A model generated the notes under the pieces. That model was not told the DNA's origin and ran no database searches. It saw nothing but the letters and a program-made list of their open reading frames with translations. From Pyropia yezoensis (Eukaryota > Rhodophyta > Bangiophyceae > Bangiales > Bangiaceae): a stretch of DNA of 64,000 nucleotides. Positions 9,320 to 20,900 of the stretch are shown here, one piece after another. The stretch is from NCBI GenBank assembly GCA_009829735.1, contig CM020619.1:16497816-16561815 (forward strand), given 5' to 3'. The stretch's first letter is position 1. Each line of letters begins with the position of its first letter. A program made the translations under genes and the position numbers.

Positions 9320-10447
9320 ATGGGCAGGTCGTCGACGTCGGGACCGCCACTCTGGACCACGACGGCGCGCTCCCGCACGACGCGGCCGTCTCTCCGGCCC
9401 CCCACTGCCGCCGCGTTTTTGCTGGCGTGCGTGGGTCTGGGGGTGGTTGGGCTTGCAGGCGTGGTGGTCATCCACCTTGTCCTCTCGGTACCCCCGCGGG
9501 CGGCCTTGACGGCGGCCGTGGGCGGAACGTTGCCGTCCTTCCTACGCACCCAGTATCCGCTGATTGGGGAGGTTCGCAAGGCGGTGTCGGAAACGGGTCC
9601 CCCGCCACCGGCCTTTGGTGGGTATGATGACCTCCGTTCTGGCTCGGGCCCGACGTGTGTCGTGTCGGACGCGTACCGCTTCATCTACTTCTCCATGCAA
9701 AAGGCGTCGAGCACGACTATCCGCGTCTACTTGATAAAGGCGCTCTGTGGGTCTGGCAAGGCGGCCGACGAGCCCGACTCCAACTGCACCCTGCCGCTGC
9801 TCAACTTTCGGCAGACCTCCATACATTACGAGCGGTGCTCTGACGTGCCGCGGGCAAAGTTTGACGCCCACTACAGCTTCACGTTTACGCGCAACGTGTG
9901 GGCACGCGCCGTCTCGTCCTACATCTACTGCCGACAGCGGGACGCCATCAACGCCAGCTGGGTCGAATGGTGCGCCGACCCCGACATGGATCAGACGTGC
10001 AGCCACGTGCCAGGCAATGTAGAACCGGCGTTTGAGCCGAGCCGCCCCCGCGTTCGAGGCACGGACGAGCACTGGGCGCTGCAGCAGCCTCGCCTGTGCA
10101 CCGAGCACGGGGACTGCTGGGTGGACTATGTTGGCCCGTCAGAGGACATTGGGGAGCACTTCCCCGCCGTCATTGCGGCCATCAATGAGCGGCGCCCGGC
10201 GGCGCTGCCGGCGCTGCCGCCATTTGTCAACAAGGTGCACAACAGGGCGCCAAACTCCAGAGAGGCCACCCCCGCTGACTGGTACACGTCAAGGAGAGGG
10301 ATGAGCGCCGCCCGGTCGGCCGCCCTGGACGAGGCGGGCGTGCAGACGGCTCCCGCTTGCCGCGAGGCCGTTGGTCACTACTATGCCAAGGACGTGGAGG
10401 CGTTTGGCCATACGTTTGAGGACATCCTTCCGGCAGCGGCCGCGTAG
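9320..10447 (+). CDS. Golgi carbohydrate sulfotransferase (Sulfotransfer_2-like)
   Basis: 375 residues of a type II membrane enzyme expected to move sulfate from PAPS to a polysaccharide in the Golgi. After a short basic tail, one membrane anchor spans residues 31-57. The 5'-phosphosulfate site is FIYFSMQKASSTTIR (121-135), with K128 and the SST turn in place of the usual KVGCT. The 3'-phosphate site is FTFTRNVWARAVSSY (187-201), matching the RDP-R--S-Y pattern of the HNK-1/chondroitin sulfotransferase group. Several Cys in the lumenal part and NCT, NAS sequons (155, 211) fit secretion-pathway folding. The ATG at 9320 is chosen because upstream in-frame sequence is only Gly/Arg repeats. Red algae make sulfated galactans, which suits this enzyme, but its acceptor cannot be read from the sequence. 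Confidence 0.85.
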   Translation: MGRSSTSGPPLWTTTARSRTTRPSLRPPTAAAFLLACVGLGVVGLAGVVVIHLVLSVPPRAALTAAVGGTLPSFLRTQYPLIGEVRKAVSETGPPPPAFGGYDDLRSGSGPTCVVSDAYRFIYFSMQKASSTTIRVYLIKALCGSGKAADEPDSNCTLPLLNFRQTSIHYERCSDVPRAKFDAHYSFTFTRNVWARAVSSYIYCRQRDAINASWVEWCADPDMDQTCSHVPGNVEPAFEPSRPRVRGTDEHWALQQPRLCTEHGDCWVDYVGPSEDIGEHFPAVIAAINERRPAALPALPPFVNKVHNRAPNSREATPADWYTSRRGMSAARSAALDEAGVQTAPACREAVGHYYAKDVEAFGHTFEDILPAAAA

Positions 10448-10836
10448 AGGGAAGTCGGGCGCGGCACGGGAGCCCTCATCTCGTGGGTGGACGAGAACCG
10501 TGGTGGGGTCCCGAGAGGTCAGGGTAGCTGGGAAAGGCGGACGTTAGGAGGGCGAGGGAGGGGTGGTGGTGCCGGCCAAGCCCGTCCCACGCGCGCCATG
10601 GGGGCAACCGCCGGGGGTGGTGTTTCTCTCCCCCACCGCGGACGACGGTTTCCCCTTTGCTTTTTCATTGACGACCTGTCTGGGACGGCGTTGCGCGGGG
10701 AGGAGGGGGCGGGCAGCTCCCTCTGACATGGGGAATCTCTTCGGGCGGCTACTGGACCGCTCTGGCCACGCATCTAGCGCCCGCTGGTGTCCCACTGCGC
10801 ACGCGCTCGGCCCTCGCAGACACCACCACGTCAGAC

Positions 10837-11430
10837 ATGGCGGCGCGCATGCGCGACGCCGCCCGCGTGCCAGGGGCGGGGGCCAAGGCGTGGCGCGGTG
10901 CCGTTGCCGACGGTGACGACGAAACGGTGCTGGTCCCGCCGCTAGCGGTGCCGACCAGCGTGGACCGCCTGTACGTGCGGTTTGGGGTGCCCCTGCGGCT
11001 GGGCGCCGCGGCGCTGGACGACCGCGCCGCAACGGCGGCAGCGTACGAGGCGGTCCGCGATGCCGTCGCCGGGGGGGTGGAGGAGCTGCTCGACCGCCGC
11101 GAGCGGGACGCGTACCGGTCACCCGCTTCGCGGGCGGCGCTGGGGGTGGGCATGCGCGCGGGGCTCGGCGGCCGGCCAATGGGCGGAGAGGGGGAGCCAC
11201 CGCGAGCCGACATGGGGGGGGTGGCGGCGGTCGAGGAGCCACCGGTAACGGCGCGGGGGAGGGTCGGCGCGGAGGTGCGCCGGCTGGGGCGTCGTGTTGG
11301 GACTACCGTCAAGGCGGGGGGGGGGGTGGCCACCCCGGCATGGGCGTGGTCTGTGGGCGGCAAATACATAGACGCCGACGGCTTCCCGGTAGACGTGGTG
11401 GAGTCAGGAGCCGTGGCGGGAAGCAGGTGA
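10837..11430 (+). CDS. C-terminal fragment of phytyl-ester-synthase/DGAT-like acyltransferase
   Basis: 197 residues. DRLYVRFGVPLRLGAAALD followed by EAVRDAVAGGVEELLDRRER and DAYRS reproduces the end of plant plastid acyltransferases of the phytyl ester synthase type (RFYYLFGKPI ... VK-EVE--I--L---RE-DPYR). Those enzymes are about 700 residues long. Neither the hydrolase half nor the acyltransferase HX4D block lies upstream, because the sulfotransferase ends only 390 bp away. The frame stays open back to 10672 (GGYWTALATHLAP), so an upstream exon or earlier start is possible. It could be a pseudogene tail, a short derived protein, or the 3' exon after a deletion. The Gly-rich tail (130-197) is not family-like. 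Confidence 0.5.
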   Translation: MAARMRDAARVPGAGAKAWRGAVADGDDETVLVPPLAVPTSVDRLYVRFGVPLRLGAAALDDRAATAAAYEAVRDAVAGGVEELLDRRERDAYRSPASRAALGVGMRAGLGGRPMGGEGEPPRADMGGVAAVEEPPVTARGRVGAEVRRLGRRVGTTVKAGGGVATPAWAWSVGGKYIDADGFPVDVVESGAVAGSR

Positions 11431-11554
11431 GGGCGAGTGGGGTTGTGGGGAAAGGGGAGGGCGGCGCGTGGAGAGCGACACTCAATGGATAGGATCACAC
11501 ACAATCAAATGAGGCGCACGGAACTGGACCTGGCGGCGTCGGGTTTCATAAAGC

Positions 11555-12901
11555 TCAGTCGGCCAAGTCCACGCCCACCACCCCCCCGTGCCGCCGCTCA
11601 ATCCACGCAACCAGTCCGTAGACCACGGCGGCGGTTGCGACGAGTACCCCCGCGACCCCATACGCCACCGTCGACCCCGCCCACTGCATGACTGCAGAGC
11701 CACCGACGGTTCCCACAATCGTCCCCACCGTCCGGACGACACTGATAAACGCGTGGCCCGTGGCCTGAAGGTGGGGCGGCGCCAGGCGGGACGCCTCTGC
11801 CACGGTCGCTATATTCATCGGTGAGAACGTCACCCCATGCAACGGCTCCACAAACAGCACGTATCGAGGGTCACTGATACACACGTACACCGCCACCTGG
11901 ACGACGTAGCACGCCATGGCGATGAGGAGCATGGCCGGCGCGCTGAGACGGCGAGACAGCCAGGGGGCGACCACAAAGAGGGGGACTTCACAAATGACCT
12001 GCGCGGGGTAACACAGGAGAAGGGGGGAGGGCATGGTCGCGGGGGGTAAGAGGGAGCGCGCGCAATAGTGCGAAAGAAAGAGTGTGGGTGAGCAGTGGAG
12101 GGGGAGGGGCACAGGGAGGAGGCACGTCCTACGACGGAAAAGGCACAGTGGCGAGAGTCAGGCGGGTCAGGTGGCGAGCTAGTGCAGCAGCGCGTGACAA
12201 TGACGGGACATGGCCCGCCTTGGCCACAAGAGTAGCGCGGGACAGAGGGCCATGATGAGCTGCAAAGAGTGTGCGGCCCAACCCCTGAGCGGGGTAATCC
12301 ATCAGCATGGGGCTTTCCGCAGACGCCTCATGTACATCGAGCCCACGGGGTAGCCGCCACCCCCACCCCCCCACTTGCCGTACCGTAATGACCACCGACA
12401 CCCCACAGAGGAAGCTGGAGGAGTGTAGGTCGCCGGGAACACCAGGTTCCCGACCAGCGCGGTGCCAACGTTGAGGATCATCACCGCAGCGAGAAAGACG
12501 GCCGAATATGGGGAGCACAGGAGGGAGGTCGCAAACGCGAACGCGCCGCCAGACTGGAGGGGGGCCGGGGGCGGCGCCGCCGCCCCGGCAGACGGCGTCG
12601 CCACCGCGTCGGCCGCGGCTACGGCCACGGCCGTAGCGGAGGTGCCCTCTGCTGGGGTGGCGTCGGCAGCGCCATAGGCGGCCGCCGGGGGCGGGGGCGC
12701 GGCGACCAGCGGGTGGGCCTCGCGCCCCCCCCCCCCGGCCGGCCTCGCCCCCCGTAGGTAAAACGCCCACACGACCAGCCCCACCAACCGCCGCCGCGAC
12801 GGCGGGGCCGAGTCCCGCGTACAGCGCCGACCGCGGGGCGGAGCGGAGGAAGGAGAGGGCAGTGGGGAGAAGGCGAGCGGCGGTGGCACCCGCGCCCACA
12901 C
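11555..12901 (-). CDS. MFS transporter, C-terminal half, split (MFS_1-like)
   Basis: Two segments share one frame. The upstream one (12901 to about 12450) has FAFATSLLCSPYSAVFLAA and MILNVGTALVGNLVF, resembling TM7 of MFSD6-like transporters. The downstream one (about 12020-11555) has VICEVPLFVVAPWLSRRLS, then CYVVQVAVYVCISDPRYVLF, the family motif VEPLHGVTFSPMNIATVAEA and three further helices before the stop. A stop lies between them. The acceptor-like sequence CCCCGCGCAG before VICEVP fits an intron, and ESPMLMDYPAQ in another frame may be a lost or middle exon. No N-terminal six-helix half was found upstream and no ATG starts the first segment, so the gene may be truncated. Substrate unknown. 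Confidence 0.55.
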
Positions 12902-14978
12902 CTAGTTAAGACCCCCTCTGAGGCGACGTAGGGCTTTCGAACTCGCATCGAGTCCCCCATTGGACGCCTGCGAAAGCCGGTCCTGCTCGGAGCGTTGTGG
13001 TTGGCCCGGTGCACATGGGTTGGGGGACCGAGCGATTTTTTTGATTATAGGGGTGCTTCTGTTTGATTTCCCGGCTTCTCAGCCTGCTTACACCTCTAAT
13101 TTGAAGAAAAATATGTTGGTAACGACACGCGTCTTCCGAGTAGTTTAAACCCCCCTTTATCGAGATATTCGAGGCCCATATCGAAGTCTCTCACGACACC
13201 GGCAGTGGGTCCTGATCTTCCTGATCTTCGGCGTGACACGGGGGGTGATAGCGGACAGACGCGCACGCACCGCGTGGTATACGGCATGGACAAAATGTGT
13301 GACTGCCCCGCGTGAAGTGGAAGCCGCGTGACAGCCTGGTGGCTGCGCTGGCACCGGTGCGCCGCCGTCTGCACAGGCAGGGGCTCCACTCGCGGCACCG
13401 CCCAATCCCCGAGCGCGGGGGGCCCCTTGCTCGTCCCAGCCCTACACGTCCCAGCCCTACACGTCGCCGAACGCCTCGTTGGCTCTTCCCCACGCCACTG
13501 CCTGGGCATGTTTCCGCTGTAGCAGCATTAGCTTTACCAGTCCCCACTTCTCCCCCCTTCCCATGGATCCGCGGTTCGTTCTGCGTGACCGGTGGCGACC
13601 ACATGGTCGTCTAATCAGCCGAAGTCGCGGTTCAGCACGTCCCCTGCTCCCCCCCGCCATGTCCGCCGCTCTCCGCAGCCGTCTCTGCTATAGACGTCAG
13701 CGTGTGCGTGGGTGTCCCGCGGGCAGTGGCCCCGCCGAGGCAAGTTGTGCCGGCGGTCGAGAGAAATATTAAGAAGCGGGTCAGCCCCCGTGCACACATG
13801 CTCTCTTTGAGGGAGAGGGGAGAGCGAGCCTGGGTGTGGGCCGAGGTCCAGGTAGAAACAATGCCTCTATATTCTTCCACCAGCCCCAGACGTCGCCAAA
13901 TGTGCCCGTCAAGCACGTGGTCTGCATACCGCCACGCCACTGTCTGGGCCTGTGCCACAGTGGCAGAATTAGCTCTGCCCCGCGTCGCCAGTCCCCCTTT
14001 CTCTCGCCCGCACTGCTCTTTCTATGGAGTCGGTTGCGACCACATGATAGGTTAAACGACTTCAGTCGTGCTTTTACACGTCTGCCGCTCTCCCCCGCCG
14101 TCTCAGTTGAAGGCGGCCTAGCGCCTGCAAGGCTGGCCCAGCGCCACGTGCACCGGACCTGGCCCCCACAACCCACGCGCATGACGCGGGTGCCCCCTCC
14201 GCTACGGCCAGAACTCCCACGCACAGCGGGGGCGGGGAGGGGGGACCCGCCACCCCGCAGGCGGGCGGTGGCGGTGGCAGCGGCCGCCGACCCTCGCCGG
14301 ATCCACTGAAGGGGTCACTACCCCCACCGCCGCCACCGCTGCCACCGCTGGACCAGAGCGCATCAGCGGCGATGCTACCTCTGCGAGCGTCGGCGAAGAT
14401 AGCTGCGACGCCTCTGAGAAGTCCTCCCCATAGTGCACACACTCCCTCCTACCCGTCCCTACTGTTACCATCCCGGTCGGCAGCCGCCGGCGCCAACGCG
14501 TTCGCCCTCGCCAGAGGCGCTTGTGGCAGCCGCGACATAGCCGGCCGTCTGCCCGGTGGGGCGCCCTTCGCGGCGGTGGTGGCGGTGGCGCCCTCCCCTT
14601 CCTGAAGCGTAGCGACCGCAGGGTGGCGGCCGCGGCGCCCGCCGCGCGGCGAAAGGCGACGAGCTCGCCGCACACCTGGGTGACCACAGCGCCGAGCGCG
14701 CCGCTGAACGAGTTGAGTTGGCGAGGCAGCGCGGGGGGGAGGGGCCAAGCCGGAAGGACGAGGCGCTGGAAAAAATCAAGGCACCAGCCTGTACAAAACA
14801 ACTGAGTGCAGCACAAGCAACAACGCAAAAGGACAGAGAGAAGAAAAGGGGTACTCGAAACAAACAGCAAACAGAAGGAGGAAGAGAAACAAAAGACACA
14901 ATAACGAGGCACGACAGACGAAGGATGAAGTGGCGAGAAACCGCAGCGCGTCGGAGTAGCGGATGGCAGCACACAGCA
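12902..14978. other. gene-poor stretch with a diverged internal duplication
   Basis: No ORF here carries a recognisable domain. A non-coding segment is repeated (see the repeat at 13487-14060). An 8-bp arm hairpin (GGCTTTCG ... CGAAAGCC) lies near 12930-12975. From 14750 to 14950 the DNA is A-rich on the plus strand and probably forms the 3' UTR of the large minus-strand transposase ORF. A minus-strand ORF at 14202-14972 has Cys/Phe-rich sequence without a domain. Confidence 0.35.
13487..14060. repeat. two diverged direct copies of a non-coding segment, about 440 bp apart
   Basis: Copy A (about 13487-13620) and copy B (about 13929-14060) share order and blocks: CCACGCCACTG, TGGGC, an (A)TTAGCT block, a C-rich tract, TGCGACCACATG or TGGCGACCACATGG, and a following TAA/TAATC. 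Divergence is high and spacing varies. Neither copy codes for anything evident. This may be an old tandem duplication of a small non-autonomous element. Confidence 0.55.
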
Positions 14979-17900
14979 TCATGTCTCCCGTGACGCGGCA
15001 CCCGCGGCATAGTCCGGGCATCGCTTCCGGTTGCTTGATCCAGGACAACGTCCCTTGTGGCATACGCTGCATCGCCTGCGCGTTCCGTGCTCTCGCCTTC
15101 GTGGGTATGAGGAGAAGGCCGCGGCACTCTCAACGCCGACGGGTGGTCTTGCCGCCAAGAAGCTGGAAGCAAACGGTAGCAGCTGCTGTGGCGCAAGCTC
15201 GTAGCCGGGCCTCCCACTCGCTGCGGAGTAAACACCTGCCGCTGCTGGGGTCCACGACCCCTGGCCGTACCCCGCAAAAGTGGCGACACTCGGCGCCACT
15301 GCGGTAAAGCACGGGGGTCCTGCCCTCAACGCGCCTAGGGCTGAGCCGCTCCCAGCCGCTGGGCTGCCAAAAAGAGGGGAAAAGGCAACAGGAACGGCTG
15401 CAGCAGGGGTGGTCGCCAATGCGGGAGCCACGCGAGGCACCTGCTGCGGGGACACCGCATGTCGCGCAGAAGATGATGATGGTGTTGGCGCCGACGACGA
15501 GATGCCAGCAGAGCGCGTGGGCACAGCAGCAGGCTCCCGACGAGACCGGCTGATCTCACGTGATGCAGCGAACTCTGGTGGAGCTGCCGACGTGTGCCGC
15601 TCAGAAGTTGGCAGTGGCGGAATTTCAGTTCTTGATGGCGACGGGGCCGGCTGGCTTGTCGTGGCTTGCGAAGCTTGACGCGCGGCAGCGGCGCCGTGCG
15701 ACGGCAGCGGGCGCCTGATGGGCGCCAACGAGGACGAGGCTGCGCCAAAGGACTGGTAGTTTGCGGCACTGGCAGCAATGCTCTGCAGCCGCTCGTTTGG
15801 CCTAAACAAGCTCATCGTGCTGAGAGCATTGTTGCTTCGGTCGTAGAACATCTGGTAGGCCACGATGTGCGCGAGGGTCTTGAAAGACACGTCGGGCTTG
15901 GGCACCTTCAGCTTGTTCGTCCTCCCCACGCGCACAGCCTTGCCCATCAGCTCCAGCCAGATGTCTGCCACGCGCCTGTTGTACTCGGTAGTCACGTCCA
16001 TTGCCGATGGCGGGTGGCGCCGACCCAACCGCAGGGCCCGCTGCACCTTAAAAAACAGCACCTTCTCTGCCAGAGTGTGCACTGGCAACAGAGGCAGCCG
16101 CAGCCCCATCCGCTCGGCCAGCCACTGCTTCTGTGGGGACAGGCACATGACGACGGGGCGCAGGGTATCGAGCAGCTGCCCGTTCGGTAGGCCGCTGCCT
16201 GCCGTAGCGTCAGCAGCGACAGGGAGCACCCCACAGAGGAAGTCTGGCAGATCCAGCTCGGAAGCGCTCTGGTGGGAGAGGTACGACACCCGCTGCCCGT
16301 ACACCTCCTCCTGCAACGCCAAGATGGCCTCCAGGATCCAGACGTCGTAGTGCCCGATGGAGTGGAAGTCGGGGCGGTTGTTATGGGCCGCACGGAGGTT
16401 GTGCCGGTGGATCCATTCGAGCAGCGCAAAGTGGACCAGCTCGGCCGACGCCCCGCGCATGTTGCCAAAGTTCTTGACCAGCTTTTGGTGTACACTGCCT
16501 TCGTTGCTGTTCGTTCCCCGACTGCAGAGCCACAGCGGGAGGTTGTCCTGGTCCCGCCCGCGCAGCGTGTACAGCCCCACGCCAGGAAGGTCAGAGAGCC
16601 ACCCGTCCGCAGCCATCTTCACCACCTGCCGCACCGCCCGCTTGCCTGCCGCGTTAAGGAGCAGCTGCTTGGTGCTCGCGTCCTGAACCGACTCAAACAG
16701 CCGACAAACTCTCTGGATCCGAGCGGCCAGCACACCAGGGGGAGGCACCACCCGCCGGACGCGCGCCTGCACCCACGTCGAATGCCGGTACAGCACCTCG
16801 TCCCAAGACAGTGCCGGAAACCTCTCGGCCGCAACGCGCCGCGCGGCATCCGCGTCACCCTTGTTGAAAATCAGCATCGCGTGAGCCAAGCATCGTGCAA
16901 ACATCTGCGTTGCACCATGGTTCTTTGGCACCCGCCGCAGCACCCGGTCCATGGCGTGCATTACATCGCCGCGCACCCCCGACAGCATGCCGCGCGGAAC
17001 GTAGCCCGACTCCAGCCCGGACGTGAGCGCGATGTCTACGTAGTCTTCGTCCGCGGCAGACCTCTCCACGTCGTCCTCCTGCTCGTCAATGTCGGGCACG
17101 CCTCCGTCTGGGATCTCCTCCCCCGTCCCGTCGACAACCCCGGTCCGGATGACGCGCCTCGTCGCCTCCTCCAACGGCCCCAAAGCGTCGTACGTCTCGT
17201 CTCTCTCCTCCAGCGCCGCACGTACCAGCCGGCCGCGGCGCAGGTCTTCCGTACGCCGCTTCTCGACGGGATGCGCAACGTCGCGCAGGTGACGGCGAGA
17301 GACCGCAAACACCTGCTTGGTGCCCTTGCTGGCTCCATCGGTGTCAATGTCGCGCAGGGCACGAGATGGTTGAAGACCAATCTTGGGCACGACATATCCA
17401 GGCAACAGCACCTTCTCGAGCCGCACCTTAACAGCATCCGCCGCAACGTTCGTCGAGTCACGCACAACTGAACAAATAGCCACACGACGCAGGCCGCAGG
17501 TGTCTGTCAGGAAGACACGCATGCCCTCCACCGTAGCATTAGGGCCGGGAGTGGCCGAGCGCATCGTCCGCGCCGCCTCGTACACGGCAAGCGACGCGTA
17601 CGCATCCAGGCCCGCATATCGCTGGGCGTCGTTGCTCAGCGGCGCGCTCCAATTGCCAAACCGGAGCTGCTCACTCTTGTTGAGGGTTCTATCCAGCAAC
17701 ACCTCAGTCAGCGCTGCCAGCGAAATGCCCGCGTTGGGAATGAGCTTACGCTCCTTGGCGTACATCCCCAGCTCAAACCACCCACGCACGGGCAGCGACC
17801 ATTCCGCATCCAGCTTCGCGGCATCCCCCGCGATCATCTTGCCTGCCTTTCCCACGCCAGGGTCCACCAGCAGAGCGCCCAACTGGTGCGGGATTGACGC

Positions 17901-20900
17901 CATGCGCGACAAGTGCAGCACGAGTGTCTGCGTGCGCGACGACAGCTGCAGCACTTGCAGCCGGCGGGATGACCCAGGGGAGATGTCCCACTCCACATCT
18001 AGTCCCATGACGGGGGGGACCGCCCGCTGCCTGGCGTCATCCAGCAGGTCCCTCCTAAACACGTCAATGGCCAACGCAGCCGCGTCGCGGTTCACCACGT
18101 ACTCCATGTAATGATCGGCGGGGAAGTCCAGCTCAGGCCGGGACGCCAACACGGCCTCAGAGCTCCGTCCGCCCAACCCCGCGAGAGGGACTGCACTCTT
18201 GCTCAGGCCAGGGTAGACGCTCTCCAGGAAGGGCGCCTCCGCGGTCGGGTTGTCTGTATAAAAGACCTCCACCTGCGCCGGCGGCATCCCAATCGCAATC
18301 AACCGCCTTTGCACGCCCTCCAGCAGCACGCGCAGCTCGTCCATACTCTTGCTCTGGGTCAATACGGCCGCCATCACCTCCGTGTTCTCGTTGACCAGCG
18401 AGTAGGCAGCCATGAACAACCGCTTCCCCTTGAAGGTGAAGTTGCATTTGATGATCTTGAAAAAGTGATCCCCGCTCAGCACCCGAGCCGGCAGGGCGGC
18501 GCTGTGGCGTTTCAACCGCGGCTCCAGCTTGGCCAACTCGCGCACGTAGACGCTGCGGAAGTAGCCGAGTGACCCGTAGCACCCATTGTAGCCATCTTGG
18601 GTGCTAAAGAGGGAGAAGTGCGGCGGCGGGCTGCGGCACGCGCTCATCGTGCGCTGACCCGTCGACGGGTCGGGCCTGAGCCGCTCCAGGCGATACAGGT
18701 ATGCCAGCTCCCTGCGGTGGTGCTCCCGCGTGTGGTTTTCCTTGATCATTTCCGCAAACAGCCCCATGCCCATGCCCGAGTCCACCAGCGAGCGCATCAG
18801 GTCCATCAGCGCCTGCGACACCCCCAGCTTGCGGGTCAGGATGACAGGCAGCAGGGCCAGGATGTGGGGCTGTGCGGCCCGGAGCAGGCGCTCGTCCCAG
18901 GCGACAAAGGTGTTGTTGGGATGCCTTGCCTGGCAGCGGTAGCGCTGCCCAATGACAAAAAAGCAATCGTTCACGTCGATGATGCGCCGAAACTGGGACC
19001 AGCCGTCTCCGTAGACCTTGTTTCCCCCACACCTAGGGCAGCACTTCGTGTCGCCGCTGCGCTTGCTGGCGTGGGGGGCAAAGACCAGCACCTTTGGAAG
19101 ATAGAAGGCAGACGGGTTCTCGCTGCTGGATGACATCAGCGGGTGGGGTGGGTAGATGATGTTGCCGTGCAGGGACTGGAAGAAGGCGGGATCGTTGGCC
19201 AGCTTGTGCCGTATCTTGTTCAGGTAGGTCAAGGTCGCCCCAGCTGGGCGTGTGTGCCTCCGAGGGGTCGTGGGAGGCTCACTTGTGCTGCCGTCTTCAG
19301 CTCCTCCAGCCGCGTCGCCGCCGAGCACCTCATCTTCTGGTTCTAGCTCGTCCTCGGGATCGGCCCAACCGTCCCCGTCTTCGCGACCGGCACCGAGAGC
19401 CGCCCCGTCCTCTCGCGGTAGCTCACCTTCATCCTCGCAGGGCACGCCCACCACCCGCTCCAGCTCCCGCCACTGCTCCTCGATGCGGCCCTGACCACGA
19501 TCAGGCTCGACCGATCCGCCAGCGTCTACGCGCGCAACACTGCCGCCGCCAGACAGCCTCCTTTCCGCACTGTTCGTCGGGCCGCTCGATGTACCGGTGC
19601 CAGCAGAGGTCAAAGCATGGGCAGGCGTGATCTCAGCGACGAAGACGCCGGCCTCATTTCGACCCGCAGCAGATGCTGCCACATTAGATGATGGTGGGTG
19701 GGTTGCATCCAGTCGAGAAGGCGGGCGCGCAGCCGCAGCAGTCGACGCGAGCGAAGCAGCAGTCCCAGTCGATGGAGGGCGACATGGACCGACAGTGGGT
19801 GGTCCAAGAGACGCTCGTCGTACGGCCCCGACACGTGCATGTGCCGGACGCTTGCCGAGAACAGAAGCACCGGCGCTTTGGGCGACGCCAGCGTCGAGAG
19901 AACCTTCGTGGGAGGGTGCGCGCGTTGGAGAAGACGCCAACCCCGCCAAAGAGCCCTCTTGCCGGCCGCCCCCAGAAGAAGGTCGAAGGGTGGGGGCCGA
20001 CTGCTCGTCTCCAGCGACAGCTTCGACGTCTCGGTCGCGCCGCGAGAATAGCAGCCTCGTTTGGCCCCGCGCGCGCGCAGCACGCTGGAGCCCGCTCGGG
20101 CGTCCCGCGCCTTCGCGGGTACCGCCCCTTCCATTGCTCTTGGCTGGCTGCCTGCCCCCATCCTGCTCGCCCCGGCCGTGCCCACCGGTTGCCTGGGCAC
20201 CTTCCTTTTCTGCGCCGCCACTATGTCCGGTGACGACCGCACCGCCGCCGCCATGACCACCGCCGCCGCGTCCGCTGCCGGCCACATCACCGTCACCTTG
20301 ACCGCTCCCGCCTTGACCGCCGCCACCTCGTCCGTCGCCACCTTGAACACCGCCGCCGCGTCCGCTGCGGACCTCGTCATTGCCACCTTCATCGCTGCCG
20401 CCTTGGCCGCCGCCGTCTCGTTCATTGCCGCCCGCGCCATTTCTGTGCAGCCTGCCGCCGCCGCGGCCGCCGCCGCCCGGTTCTCTTGCACTCATTTCCC
20501 CTGTGCCTTGACCGCCACCTCCTCTTGTATTGATATTGGCACGACCACCACCGTGCCCGCGGCTACTGTGCTCGCTGGTGACACCCCCGCGCCCGGCGCA
20601 TCCGCAGCCGCCGTGCTCGCCGGCGCCTACACGAAGAGCGGCTTGTACACCGCCGCCTCGTCCGCCGGCGCCCGCTTCACCTCTGCCGCGTCCGCGTCGG
20701 CCCCGGCGCGGACACGATAGCGCGGGTGCGGGACCGCCGCCGGAACGCCCAGCAAAGGCGGCCGCCCGCAGCCAGCGCCGCCACCGCTGACACCGCCCGA
20801 CGGCAGCCAGCTGCCACTCTCCGACAGTGGGCCGGCGAGGCACTCGGGCGCACACCGGGCGCGACCAGCCGGCGGGCGTCACCTCCCAGCACGAACAGCC

